The notes under the pieces: model-generated | Databases searched by the model: none | Told to the model about the DNA's origin: nothing | Seen by the model: the letters and a program-made list of their open reading frames with translations, nothing else | Made by a program: the position numbers and the translations under genes | Shown: piece by piece, positions 16,816 to 28,984 of the stretch | Numbering within the stretch: position 1 is the stretch's first letter | How the letters are laid out: every line of letters starts with the position of its first letter | DNA from: Glaciihabitans sp. INWT7 | GTDB lineage: Bacteria; Actinomycetota; Actinomycetes; Actinomycetales; Microbacteriaceae | Direction of reading: 5' to 3' | NCBI RefSeq assembly: GCF_014217685.1 | Contig: NZ_CP043653.1 | Coordinates: 1,988,419 to 2,052,418 of the forward strand | Length of the DNA: 64,000 nucleotides

Positions 16816-19617
16816 CTACTCTTGCGCGGAACCCTCAGACTGCGCGGAACCCTCAGACTGCGCGGAACCCTCGGACTGCGCGGAACCCTCGGACTGCTCG
16901 GAACCCTCGGACTGCTCGGACTGCTCGGTGGTTCGAACGGTACCGGCGCTGGAGGCACGGCGAGAGACGCGTGAGCGCCCCTGCCCCGGCTGCTTCGGCT
17001 CGGGAAGGGCATCGAGCACCGAATCGAGGATCTGCTCGGCATCGTGGGTGGAGATGCGTCGCGGTCCCCGCGAGTTCTTCTTGACCGGGATGTCCAGGAT
17101 CTCGACGGCGGCCTCGGCCGCCGCGATGGTGACGGCCTCGACCTGGGCAGAATCGACAGCGGCTGCCGGAGCGGCCTCGGTGGCGACCGCGGATGCCGCG
17201 ACATCCTCGGCCCGAGCCTCGGAGACCACGGCTGCGGGCTCGTCGACGTGCGCGTGCGCGATGGTGGAGGCAGCGATCTGGGCGAGGGCGTTCTTCACGT
17301 CGTCGGTGATGGCGTGCGTTCCACCGTTGGGCTTCTGCGTGGCCGACGAACTATTGTTCGACGATCCGTTGGAGCGCCCGGAATCATTGTTGCCGTTGCC
17401 GTTGCCGCCTTTGCCGCGTCCGCGACGGGGCGTCTCGGGCTGGGCCGACTGGCGGTGACGCACTACCGGGTCGTGATGGATGATGATGCCGCGTCCCGCA
17501 CAGAACTCGCAGGGTTCGCTGAACGACTCGATGAGGCCGAGCCCCAGCTTCTTGCGCGTCATCTGCACGAGCCCGAGCGAGGTGACCTCGGCCACCTGGT
17601 GCTTGGTGCGGTCGCGGCTCAGGCACTCGACGAGCCGACGCAACACCAGGTCGCGGTTCGACTCGAGCACCATGTCGATGAAGTCGACGACGATGATGCC
17701 GCCGATATCGCGCAGACGCAACTGGCGCACGATCTCTTCCGCCGACTCGAGGTTGTTCTTCGTGACCGTCTCTTCGAGGTTTCCGCCCGAGCCGACGAAC
17801 TTGCCGGTGTTGACGTCGACGACGGTCATGGCTTCGGTGCGGTCGATGACCAGCGAACCACCCGACGGCAGCCATACCTTGCGGTCGAGAGCCTTCTCGA
17901 TCTGCTCGGTGATGCGGTACTCGTCGAACGAGTCGACGGTGCCTTCGTAGGTCTTGAGACGGTCGACGAGATCGGGGGCCACCTGCGAGAGGTAGGTCTT
18001 GATCGTGGCTTCGGCATCCTCGCCCTCGATGACCAGCTCGTGGAAGTCCTCGTTGAAGACGTCGCGCACGATCTTGACCAGCAGGTCGGGCTCGCTGTGC
18101 AGCAGGGCAGGAGCCTGCACCGTCTCAAGGGTGGCGCTGATCGCGGCCCACTGGGCGGTGAGACGGTTGACGTCGAGGGTGAGCTGCTCGTCGGTGGCGC
18201 CTTCGGCAGCGGTTCGCACGATGACACCGACATTCTCGGGGAGCACCTCTTTGAGAATCTTCTTGAGACGAGCGCGCTCTGTGTCGGGGAGCTTGCGGCT
18301 GATGCCGTTCATCGAGCCGTTGGGCACATACACGAGGTAGCGACCTGGCAGGCTGACCTGGCTGGTGAGACGGGCGCCCTTATGGCCGACCGGATCCTTC
18401 GTCACCTGCACGAGCACCTTGTCGCCCGGCTTGAGGGCGAGCTCGATGCGTCGGGCCTGGCTCTTGCCGTCGGCGGAGTTCTCCGCGGCGGCCTCCCAGT
18501 CGACCTCGCCGGAGTAGAGCACGGCGTTGCGACCGCGCCCGATGTCGACGAAGGCAGCCTCCATGCTCGGAAGCACGTTCTGCACGCGACCGAGGTAGAC
18601 GTTGCCGATGAGGCTGGCGTCTGCGGCCTTGGCCACGTAGTGCTCCACCAGCACGCCGTCTTCGAGCACGCCGATCTGGATGCGGTTGAACTTGGAGCGC
18701 ACGACCATCTTGCGATCGACGCTCTCCCGGCGGGCAAGGAATTCGGCTTCCGTGATGACCGGGCGGCGGCGACCGGCGTCGCGTCCGTCGCGCCGGCGCT
18801 GCTTCTTGGCTTCGAGGCGGGTGGAGCCACGCACCTTGGTCGGTTCGTTGCTGAGTTCTGGCGCCGGGCGGGGAGTGCGCACCTTGACGACGGTGTTGGT
18901 CGGGTTGGAGTTGCCCGAGTTGCCACCGCTCGAATCGCGGTCTTCATCCCCGGCACGACGGCGTGAACGGCGGCGCAGCGTCGTCTGCTCTCCGTCGTCG
19001 TCCCGCTGGTCGCGGTCAGTGTTGCGATCGTCGTTTCGGTCGTTACTTCGGTCGTTGCTTCGATCGTTGCGGCTGTTACGCGAATTGCGTGACGACCTGG
19101 TGTTGTCTCTCGGCTCGTCGTCGAAGTCGTCGTCCCGGTCCGGCCGCGGTGGGAGCACCGGCAGGTCGGGCGCCTGGAAGAGCAGGGACGTGGTCGGGCG
19201 CGCGATCGGCGCCTTCTTCGTCGCGGCGGGCGTCGGCTCGGTCGCCTTCTCGCCAGTCGAATCGTCGGACTTCACGGCATCCTGCTTCGCCGCGGGCCGG
19301 CGGGCCGGAGCGCGCTTGGCCGGGGCCTCGGAGGTCGCCGCTGCGGCGTCGCTGCCCGCTGCACCCTGGGGCTGCTCGGCCTTCGCTTGCCGGGGAGCCG
19401 CCACTGTGGCCGGCGCTGCATCGGACTGGGGAGCGGCAGATGCCGCCGGCTGCGAGGCCGCCGCTGCGGGTTCCGGAGCTTTCACCGGTTGAACGTCAGC
19501 AGCCGGTTCCGGAGCGGCCGTGGCCTTTGAGGCCCGACGTGAGCCGAAGAGGCGCGAACGCTTCTTCGGTTCGTTCTGGGCCGAACCGTCGTTGTTGTTT
19601 GTAGTTGTCTCCACCAT
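16816..19617 (-). CDS. rne: Ribonuclease E/G family endoribonuclease
   Basis: The 933-residue RNase E/G acts in mRNA decay and rRNA processing. A long polar N-terminal extension (about 285 residues) includes Arg/Asn/Asp repeats. The S1 domain starts MVVRSKFNRIQIGVLEDG. The catalytic core has DVNTGKFVGSGG and DIGGIIVVDFIDM, carrying the metal-binding Asp residues. The Zn-link is CEFCAGRG. After the core come a Gly/Asn-rich linker and a tail ending in six-residue repeats (SAQSEG). The extended N- and C-termini are typical of actinobacterial RNase E. Confidence 0.95.
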   Translation of the reverse strand: MVETTTNNNDGSAQNEPKKRSRLFGSRRASKATAAPEPAADVQPVKAPEPAAAASQPAASAAPQSDAAPATVAAPRQAKAEQPQGAAGSDAAAATSEAPAKRAPARRPAAKQDAVKSDDSTGEKATEPTPAATKKAPIARPTTSLLFQAPDLPVLPPRPDRDDDFDDEPRDNTRSSRNSRNSRNDRSNDRSNDRNDDRNTDRDQRDDDGEQTTLRRRSRRRAGDEDRDSSGGNSGNSNPTNTVVKVRTPRPAPELSNEPTKVRGSTRLEAKKQRRRDGRDAGRRRPVITEAEFLARRESVDRKMVVRSKFNRIQIGVLEDGVLVEHYVAKAADASLIGNVYLGRVQNVLPSMEAAFVDIGRGRNAVLYSGEVDWEAAAENSADGKSQARRIELALKPGDKVLVQVTKDPVGHKGARLTSQVSLPGRYLVYVPNGSMNGISRKLPDTERARLKKILKEVLPENVGVIVRTAAEGATDEQLTLDVNRLTAQWAAISATLETVQAPALLHSEPDLLVKIVRDVFNEDFHELVIEGEDAEATIKTYLSQVAPDLVDRLKTYEGTVDSFDEYRITEQIEKALDRKVWLPSGGSLVIDRTEAMTVVDVNTGKFVGSGGNLEETVTKNNLESAEEIVRQLRLRDIGGIIVVDFIDMVLESNRDLVLRRLVECLSRDRTKHQVAEVTSLGLVQMTRKKLGLGLIESFSEPCEFCAGRGIIIHHDPVVRHRQSAQPETPRRGRGKGGNGNGNNDSGRSNGSSNNSSSATQKPNGGTHAITDDVKNALAQIAASTIAHAHVDEPAAVVSEARAEDVAASAVATEAAPAAAVDSAQVEAVTIAAAEAAVEILDIPVKKNSRGPRRISTHDAEQILDSVLDALPEPKQPGQGRSRVSRRASSAGTVRTTEQSEQSEGSEQSEGSAQSEGSAQSEGSAQSEGSAQE
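16824..16913 (-). repeat. Five tandem 18-bp repeats in the 3' end of rne
   Basis: Five consecutive 18-bp units (GCGCGGAACCCTCAGACT with few substitutions) encode SAQSEG/SEQSEG repeats at the extreme C-terminus of RNase E. The two leftmost units are identical. The copy number keeps the frame because the unit is a multiple of three. Confidence 0.9.
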
Positions 19618-19982
19618 CGCTGGTGCACTCCTAGCCCGGTACGGGAAGCCGCGCGACCCGTCGGGTACTCTCTCGTCGCGGTTCTCGACTCCGGCGGTTC
19701 TGGCCTCGGTCGATGTGCCGCTAATTCTTCGCTCTGAAACCGAACCCCGGCCCCCGGTCGCTGTGACACGCTGGGGCTGGCTCTGGTCTCGTTCGCTTGT
19801 CTTGGTGATTCTGTTCGGAACTCGCTATCCGACACGCTCTCGATGGGGATCGATCCTTGGGCGGATCGAAGCCGATTCAGCGCGGCCCGGTGTTGTGTTC
19901 GGCAACCCTCAGGTTTCGTCACACAGTGCCCGGTAAGCATTCTTTGGCGTCATATCGAGCGCGGCTCGCATGACTTCTCCAA

Positions 19983-19988
19983 ATTATC
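19983..19988 (-). promoter_or_regulatory. Candidate -10 element for rne with a long 5' leader
   Basis: On the minus strand GATAAT lies about 365 bp upstream of the rne ATG. If used, it gives an untranslated leader of roughly 360 nt, covering the otherwise empty stretch 19618-19975. No good -35 is visible. Known RNase E leaders (E. coli) mediate autoregulation; whether this one does is inference. Confidence 0.35.
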
Positions 19989-20024
19989 GCATGCCTTGCC
20001 AGTTACGCCGCATTTGGCTCATGC

Positions 20025-20030
20025 AATAAT
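20025..20030 (+). promoter_or_regulatory. Candidate -10 element, leaderless VKOR transcript
   Basis: AATAAT ends seven bases before the GTG at 20038, so the transcript would begin at or beside the start codon. A TTACGC 16 bp upstream (20003-20008) could be the -35. Confidence 0.45.
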
Positions 20031-20037
20031 CCTCAGG

Positions 20038-21039
20038 GTGACCACGACCCCACCGGCGACTCCCTCCCGTCGTGGCACTCTTCTCCTCACGGCGACCGGC
20101 GCCGCGGGGGTTCTCGTCTCCTTCGCAAGCACGGCGATCGCCTTCGTGGGCATCGAGTCGGCGAGCGGTATCCCCAAGCTCCTCGGCGCCGACAACGAGC
20201 TCGGCTACCCGTCATCGGCCTTCTCGATGGCCCTCTTCGTCATCGCGCTCACGGTCGGCGCCGCGCGGCTCGCCGGTGCCAGCATCTCGGCAGGCTGGTG
20301 GCGCGCCCTCGGCACGATATTCGCCGTCGGAGTGCTCTTCCAGGCCTGGGCCCTGTATCTCGCGGTCGTGCCACAGCTCACCGTTTCGTGGCTTCTCGCC
20401 GCGCAGCTCGTGCTCATGGCCCTCGTCTTCGCGCTGTCCGTGCCACACTTTCGCCGGGACGGGCGACCCCTCGAACTCGGGATGTTCCTGGCCGTGGCAT
20501 CCGTCGCCGGGTTCTTCGCGGCGTTCCGCCTCACCGTCGACAAGGTCGGCACCTTCACCACACCGGATGTCGCGCCGTCGTGCAACGTGAGCGTCCTCGT
20601 GCAGTGCGGCAAGAATCTCTCCTCGTGGCAGGGCTCCCTGTTCGGCTTTCCCAACCCGCTCATCGGCGTGGGCGGGTGGATGGCCATGTTCATGATCGCC
20701 GTGCTCATCATCAGCGGCGCCACCTTCGCGCGCTGGTTCTGGATCGCGCTCAATGTGGGCATCACCCTCGCCCTCGTCTTCGTGATCTTCCTGATCACGG
20801 AGAGCATCTTCGTGCTCGGAACTCTCTGCCCGTGGTGCATGGCCACCTGGTCGGTGGTGATCCCCTCGTTCTGGCTGATCACTTTCTTCAACCTGAAGTC
20901 CGGACACATTCCCGTATCGGCACGCCTGCGCGATCTCGGCGCGGCAGCCTACGGATACGTGCCCCTCATCACCCTCGTGAGCTATGTGGCGGTCGCCGCG
21001 ATCGCGCAGGTTCAGCTCGACGTCATCCATCGCCTCTGA
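20038..21039 (+). CDS. Vitamin K epoxide reductase (VKOR) family protein
   Basis: The 333-residue polytopic protein is of the VKOR family, which reoxidises DsbA-like partners using quinone. The redox CxxC is in GTLCPWCMATW (Cys about 264 and 267), and the loop Cys pair is in SCNVSVLVQCGKN. Hydrophobic helices cover most of the protein. The GTG start at 20038 is chosen because a -10-like sequence ends seven bases upstream and no SD is present. It precedes a DsbA-like gene on the same strand, its likely substrate. Confidence 0.93.
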   Translation: MTTTPPATPSRRGTLLLTATGAAGVLVSFASTAIAFVGIESASGIPKLLGADNELGYPSSAFSMALFVIALTVGAARLAGASISAGWWRALGTIFAVGVLFQAWALYLAVVPQLTVSWLLAAQLVLMALVFALSVPHFRRDGRPLELGMFLAVASVAGFFAAFRLTVDKVGTFTTPDVAPSCNVSVLVQCGKNLSSWQGSLFGFPNPLIGVGGWMAMFMIAVLIISGATFARWFWIALNVGITLALVFVIFLITESIFVLGTLCPWCMATWSVVIPSFWLITFFNLKSGHIPVSARLRDLGAAAYGYVPLITLVSYVAVAAIAQVQLDVIHRL

Positions 21040-21143
21040 ACTCCGCCGGTGAACACTCAGCCTCCACCATGATCCGTCCCAGCTTCACCCCGTAATTTCT
21101 GCCCAGATTTTCGTCCATCTCACAGAACGTTGGTAACCGACAC

Positions 21144-22034
21144 ATGGCTGCTTCCGGCACCGCAAACTCCCCGCAGGGCAAGAAGGATCGACGGGAGGCC
21201 GCCCGCGAGACTGCCCGCATCGAACGCGAGGCCGAGAATAAGCGCCAGCGTCGCAACAAGATCCTGCTGCAGGGCGGGATCGGTGTCGCGATCCTCGCTG
21301 TCATCGCCATAGTGGTGGCGATCGTCGTGCAGCCCGCCGCACCGGGGGCTCCCGGCCCGAAGAACATGGCGAGCAGCGGAATCCTCTTCACCGGCAATGG
21401 CGGTGTGGCAACGCCCACGACCACCGCAGCGGCCGCAGCAGACGGCAAGCCGAAAGCGACGAAGACCGACACCTCCGACGGGCTCGCCCACATCGTCACC
21501 TACGTGGACTGGGCCTGCCCGGCCTGCAAATCCTTCGAAGCCACCTACGCGGCACAGATCCAGCAGCTCGTCGCGAGCGGATCGGCCACCCTCGAGGTGC
21601 ATCCCGTCTCGATTCTCGACCGCAACTACCTCACGAGCCGTTATGCGAGCCGCGCCGCTAATGCGGCCGCCTGCATCGCCAATTACGACCCGGCGAAGTT
21701 CCTCGACGCCCAGACCGTCTTCTACGACAAGCAGCCCACCGAGGGCACCTCTGGCCTCACCGACAAAGAGATCAAGGCGCTCGTGGCAGAGGGCGGAATC
21801 ACCGATCCCGCGGTGAACAGCTGCATCGACAGCGAGAAGTTCAAGTCGTGGGTGAGCAAGTCCACGCAGGTCACCACGAGCACGGCGTCGCTCGTGAACC
21901 CCGCGGCCGGTGGGTTCTCCACCCCGACGGTTCTCGTCAACGGAAAGCGCTGGGATGGCACCGGAGACTTCATCTCCTTCGCCGCGAGCGCCGCCGGAAT
22001 CACCCCGTCACCCAGCTCGACCCCCACGCCCTAG
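21144..22034 (+). CDS. Membrane-anchored DsbA-family thiol oxidoreductase
   Basis: The 296-residue product has a charged cytoplasmic head (about 50 residues), one TM helix (GGIGVAILAVIAIVVAIVV), a Pro/Ala/Thr linker and a thioredoxin-fold domain. The active site is WACPACKSFE (Cys 125 and 128), and the cis-Pro loop is GGFSTPTVLVNG. It probably introduces disulfides into exported proteins and is recycled by the adjacent VKOR protein. The domain's CPAC and length fit DsbA rather than TlpA-type reductases. The start lies about 100 bp after the VKOR stop. Confidence 0.92.
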   Translation: MAASGTANSPQGKKDRREAARETARIEREAENKRQRRNKILLQGGIGVAILAVIAIVVAIVVQPAAPGAPGPKNMASSGILFTGNGGVATPTTTAAAAADGKPKATKTDTSDGLAHIVTYVDWACPACKSFEATYAAQIQQLVASGSATLEVHPVSILDRNYLTSRYASRAANAAACIANYDPAKFLDAQTVFYDKQPTEGTSGLTDKEIKALVAEGGITDPAVNSCIDSEKFKSWVSKSTQVTTSTASLVNPAAGGFSTPTVLVNGKRWDGTGDFISFAASAAGITPSPSSTPTP

Positions 22035-22120
22035 GCGCCGGGCAGACTCGGGGCACGACTCCGCACGCTCCGGATGCCCGGAACCGTGCGAGGTCGTGCC
22101 TCGCGGGTCGACGAAGGCTC

Positions 22121-22198
22121 GGTCGAACCGGTCAGTCGAACCGCCCGGTCGAACCGGTCAGTCGAACCGCCCGGACGAACCGGTCAGACGAACCGCTT
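22121..22198. repeat. 26-bp tandem repeat at the 3' end of ndk
   Basis: Three consecutive 26-bp units are built from two related 13-bp halves (GGTCGAACCGGTC and AGTCGAACCGCCC). The first two are identical and the third has three or four changes. The last unit abuts the ndk stop codon. There are no spacers, so it is not a CRISPR array. Confidence 0.85.
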
Positions 22199-22613
22199 AG
22201 TCGAACCAGAGGGCGAGCTCGCGCTCGGCGGATTCTGACGAGTCCGACCCGTGCACGAGGTTCTGCTGCACACGGAGCCCCCAGTCGCGTCCGAGATCCC
22301 CGCGGATCGTGCCGGGAGCCGCGGTGGTGGGATCGGTCGTGCCGGCGAGGGATCGGAAGCCTTCGATCACCCGCTCGCCGGTGACTCGCAGCGCGACGAT
22401 CGCGCCACTCTCCATGAACTCGATGAGAGGTTCATAGAAGGGCTTTCCGACATGCTCCTCGTAGTGCTTGGCCAGGAGTTCGCGGCTCGCCTGAACGAGC
22501 TTGATGTCGACGAGCTGGTAGCCCTTCGCTTCGATACGGCGCAGGATCTCGCCGGTGAGGTTGCGGGATACGCCGTCCGGCTTGACCAGGACGAGGGTTT
22601 CTTCGGTGCTCAT
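22197..22613 (-). CDS. ndk: Nucleoside diphosphate kinase
   Basis: The 138-residue product transfers gamma-phosphate between NTPs and NDPs. The conserved opening is TLVLVKPDGVSRNLTGEIL. The region RVTGERVIEGFRSLAGTTDPTTAAPGTIRGDLG is typical, and the active-site His is in QNLVHGSDSSESAERE. The length is standard. It follows the DUF4233 gene by 8 bp, as in many actinobacterial folC-DUF4233-ndk arrangements. Confidence 0.98.
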   Translation of the reverse strand: MSTEETLVLVKPDGVSRNLTGEILRRIEAKGYQLVDIKLVQASRELLAKHYEEHVGKPFYEPLIEFMESGAIVALRVTGERVIEGFRSLAGTTDPTTAAPGTIRGDLGRDWGLRVQQNLVHGSDSSESAERELALWFD

Positions 22614-22621
22614 GGGGGCTC

Positions 22622-23032
22622 CTAATTGTTGGGGGTGGACGGGTTGTCGAGCAGATAGGCGGCCTTGCCGCGGTCGAGACGACGACCGGTGACGAAGCAG
22701 TAGATCCAGATCGCCGCGAAGATCGCTCCGATGAAATACATCAGCGGCAACAGGATGCCGAGGGCGATCAGCACGACTTGGAGTGCCCAGCCCAGCCAGA
22801 CGCCGGGCGGTCGCCCGGCGAGCCTGCCTGCGACGATCAGCAGTACGACGAGCAACGCTCCCCCGCCGAACACTGCCGGGGTGGGAAGCACCTGGAGGCC
22901 GAAGGCCACCATCACCACGAAGAAGACCAGCACGGCCTCGAGGAGGAGCGCGATGGAGAGCAGCGATTCGCTTGCGGAACGCTCTCGCCGCACCCGCGTG
23001 CGAGGCGCGCGGGCGCCATCCGCCCCCGTCAT
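22622..23032 (-). CDS. DUF4233 domain-containing membrane protein
   Basis: The 136-residue product has four TM helices (about 25-45, 50-72, 78-95 and 98-120: ALLLEAVLVFFVVMVAFGL; GVWLGWALQVVLIALGILLPLMYFIGAIFAAIW). It ends in a short polar tail. Position directly after folC and before ndk is the usual DUF4233 context in Actinobacteria. The ATG at 23032 overlaps the folC stop as ATGA; a TTG three codons upstream is less likely. Function is unknown. Confidence 0.87.
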   Translation of the reverse strand: MTGADGARAPRTRVRRERSASESLLSIALLLEAVLVFFVVMVAFGLQVLPTPAVFGGGALLVVLLIVAGRLAGRPPGVWLGWALQVVLIALGILLPLMYFIGAIFAAIWIYCFVTGRRLDRGKAAYLLDNPSTPNN

Positions 23033-24412
23033 CGTTTCCAACCCTCATCCGCGGCGAGCACCAGGGCGTCGCCGATGAGAGTGATCGACCCGGTGATGAC
23101 GACACCGCGGCGCGGGGCCTTTTCTGCCCAGGCCCGGGCGGCCGCAATCGCTTCGCCCGGGGAGTCGTAGTCGTCCACGGAGGTCTCGGGGGCCACCTCG
23201 CGCACGATCTCCGCCAGGTCATCGACGGGCACAGCCCGCTCGGAGCTCGAGGCCGTCACGAGGATGACCTCGGCCACCGGCGCGAGAGCCGCCACTATCG
23301 AGCGCGCGTCCTTGTCGTCGAGCACGCCGAGCACGATGGCCACCTCATCGAAGGTGAAGTAGGTGCCGAGTGCCGCCGCGAGAGACTGAGCTCCATCGGG
23401 GTTGTGTGCGGCATCGATGATCACGGTCGGCTCGATGCCGATGACCTGCAGGCGTCCGGGCGAAGACGCGGTCGCGATGCCTTCGGTGAGCACATCCCCC
23501 ACCAGGGTCTGCTGCCCTCCCCCGAGGAAGGACTCGACCGCCGCGATCGCGACGGCGGCGTTCTGGGCCTGGTGATCCCCGAACAGCGGAAGGAAGAGGT
23601 CGTCGTAGGTGCCGGCGAGCCCGCGCACCGAGATGACCTGGCCACCGACCGCGACGGTGTTCGAAAGCAGTTCGAAGGCGGTGCCCTGCACGGCGAGGCT
23701 CGCCTCCATCAGCTCGCTCGCCCGCTCGAGTTCGGCGAGGGCCGTCTCCGGCTGGGTCGCCGTCACTACCGCTGCCGCGGGCTTGATGATGCCGGCTTTG
23801 GTGGCCGCGATAAGCGCGACGGTGTTGCCGAGGCGGGCGGTGTGGTCGAGCGAGATCGGGGTGAAGACCGCCACCTGGCCGTCGCCCACATTCGTGGAAT
23901 CCCACTCGCCGCCGAGTCCGACCTCGATCACTGCGACATCCACCGGGGCGTCTGCGAAGCTCGCGTAGGCGAGCGCGGTGAAGGCCTCGAAGAACGCCAA
24001 CGGAGCGTCGCCTGCGGCACGGAGCTCGGCATCCACCATGTCGAGGTATGGCTTGATGTCGCGGTAGTTGGCCACGAACGCCTCGTTGGTGATCGGCTCG
24101 CCGTCGATGAGGATGCGCTCGTTCACCCGAACGAGATGCGGGCTCGAGAAGAGACCGGTGCGCAGGCCGTACGCGCGCAGGATGCTCTCGATGATGCGGC
24201 TCGTGGAGGTCTTGCCGTTCGTTCCGGTGATGTGGATGATCGGGTACGAGCGCTGCGGATCGCCGAGAAGTTCGACCACGCGCCGCGTCGCGGCCAGGCG
24301 CGGCTGCGGGTGCCCCTCGCCGATGCGCGCGAGCAGCTCCTGATAGACGGCGTCGGCATCCTTCTGAAAGAGCGCGTCGTCTCCCAGTTCTGGATCTTCG
24401 GAAAGAGGGTTC

Positions 24413-24420
<8 letters not shown>
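23029..24420 (-). CDS. folC: Bifunctional folylpolyglutamate synthase/dihydrofolate synthase
   Basis: The 463-residue Mur-ligase-fold enzyme adds glutamate to dihydropteroate and tetrahydrofolates. The ATP-binding loop is [17 protein letters not shown], then [35 protein letters not shown] and [16 protein letters not shown] chose the ATG at 24420, which overlaps the ileS stop and has GGAG nine bases before it; an ATG five codons earlier is possible. Cotranscription with ileS is likely. Confidence 0.95.
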
Positions 24421-27712
<3,292 letters not shown>

Positions 27713-27714
27713 GT

Positions 27715-27930
27715 CTCTCCAGGTCGCACGTTCAACTGGACGAGGACGCGATCCCGATCGGTTCGGATCACGCGGTACCACCCCGCTTGCCTCCCTCTGC
27801 AGGGCGACCGCTTGTTCGTTGGCGATGACGGGCCAGACCCGTTCGGTTCTACCCGGATGCCACCCGTGGGCGGCCGCCGCTCTTCCGAAGACTCCCCGGT
27901 GATTGCCGGATCGGTGTCGTTGCAGACAAT
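27715..27930 (-). promoter_or_regulatory. Translational T-box riboswitch of ileS (Ile specifier)
   Basis: The T-box signature GGTGGTACCGCG is present on the minus strand (27771-27782). Downstream, a CTGGAGAG Shine-Dalgarno region (27715-27722) can pair with CTCGTCCAG (27736-27744) with one bulged G, so ribosome access would be blocked unless uncharged tRNA-Ile binds. A short stem I candidate (GACACC...GGAGTC) has an inner CCGG/CCGG stem whose loop carries ATC, an Ile codon, at 27901-27903. Actinobacterial ileS T-boxes are known to act on translation with a reduced stem I. Confidence 0.88.
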
Positions 27931-27956
27931 TCTACGTGAGGTGACAGACTGAATCG

Positions 27957-28913
27957 GTGACAGATGCCGTTCCCCCCGCAGCCGCCGGCGGATCGCTCAC
28001 CGTCGTGATCGCGCTCGGCGCCAACCTGCTGGTCGCTATCGCGAAGACCATCGCCTCGGTGATCACGGGATCCGCCTCCATGGTCGCCGAGACGGCGCAC
28101 TCTTGGGCGGACTTCGGCAACGAGATCTTCCTGCTCATCGCGGATCGACGCTCGGTAAGACAGCGCGACGATCGGCATCCGCTCGGCTTCGGTCGCGAGG
28201 CCTACGTTTGGTCGATGTTCGCGGCCTTCGGCATCTTCACCGCCGGGGCCGTCGTCTCGATCTGGCACGGCATCCAGGAGCTCATGATGCCGGAGGATGC
28301 CACGGACTTCGGCATCGCGTACATCGTGCTCGCCGTCGCGTTCGTACTCGAAGGGATCTCGTTCACCCAGGCTTTCCGTCAGGCGAGGGCCGGCGGTAAG
28401 CGTCGCGGCATCAGCACGGGGTCCTACGCTCTCACCAGCTCGAATGCCACGCTTCGGGCCGTCTTCGCCGAGGATGCCGCGGCACTCATCGGACTCGTAC
28501 TCGCGTTCCTCGGCATCCTCTTGCATCAGGTCACGGGACTCGCGGCATTCGACGCGATCGGCTCGATTCTGGTCGGGGTGCTTCTCGGCGGCGTCGCGAT
28601 CGTGCTGATCGACCGCAACCGTCGATTCCTCATCGGTGAGAATCCCGATGACGGGCTTCGCAACGATGTGCTCGGCGGACTGCTCGAGCGACCGGAGATA
28701 GAGCGGGTGACCTACCTGCACCTCGAATACGTGGGACCGGGCAAGGTGTTCCTCGTGGCGTCGGTGGACATCGTCGGCGACGACACCGAGACACATGTGG
28801 CCTATTCGCTTCGCCGCATCGAAGAGTCCCTGCGCCAGAACGACCACATCGAAGAGGCCCTGCTCTCGCTGTCGACCCCGGACGAGCCGTCGCTCCTCCC
28901 GCTGGTCGAGTAG
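27957..28913 (+). CDS. Cation diffusion facilitator (CDF) family metal transporter
   Basis: The 318-residue product has about six TM helices and a cytoplasmic C-terminal ferredoxin-like domain (from about residue 220). CDF metal-site motifs are AHSWADFGNE in helix 2 and AEDAAALIG in helix 5. GREAYVWSMFAA after the second helix is also common in this family. It probably exports Zn, Mn or Fe by H+ antiport; the metal is not predictable here. It starts at GTG. The last residues (LPLVE, then TAG) are encoded by a dispersed repeat element. Confidence 0.93.
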   Translation: MTDAVPPAAAGGSLTVVIALGANLLVAIAKTIASVITGSASMVAETAHSWADFGNEIFLLIADRRSVRQRDDRHPLGFGREAYVWSMFAAFGIFTAGAVVSIWHGIQELMMPEDATDFGIAYIVLAVAFVLEGISFTQAFRQARAGGKRRGISTGSYALTSSNATLRAVFAEDAAALIGLVLAFLGILLHQVTGLAAFDAIGSILVGVLLGGVAIVLIDRNRRFLIGENPDDGLRNDVLGGLLERPEIERVTYLHLEYVGPGKVFLVASVDIVGDDTETHVAYSLRRIEESLRQNDHIEEALLSLSTPDEPSLLPLVE

Positions 28914-28939
28914 CGCCGTCCACGGCGCGTATCGAGACC
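28904..28939. repeat. Dispersed element, copy 2 (supplies the CDF gene end)
   Basis: GGTCGAGTA, a GCGCCGT/ACGGCGC hairpin core, then TATCGAGACC. The TAG at 28911-28913 is the stop of the CDF gene, so the repeat forms its C-terminal Val-Glu-stop. Confidence 0.8.
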
Positions 28940-28960
28940 CGCCGACCGCGCTGCCCTGCC

Positions 28961-28984
28961 GGTCGCGGAGCGACCTACTCCACC
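28961..28984. repeat. Dispersed element, partial copy 3
   Basis: A GGTCGC/GCGACC hairpin core is followed by TACTCCACCA. The reverse-strand stop of the GIY-YIG gene lies inside it, giving the C-terminus PLVE. Confidence 0.65.

Noticed and set aside
22121-22198. Possible CRISPR array
   Set aside because: Three adjacent 26-bp units with no spacers and no cas genes within the window.
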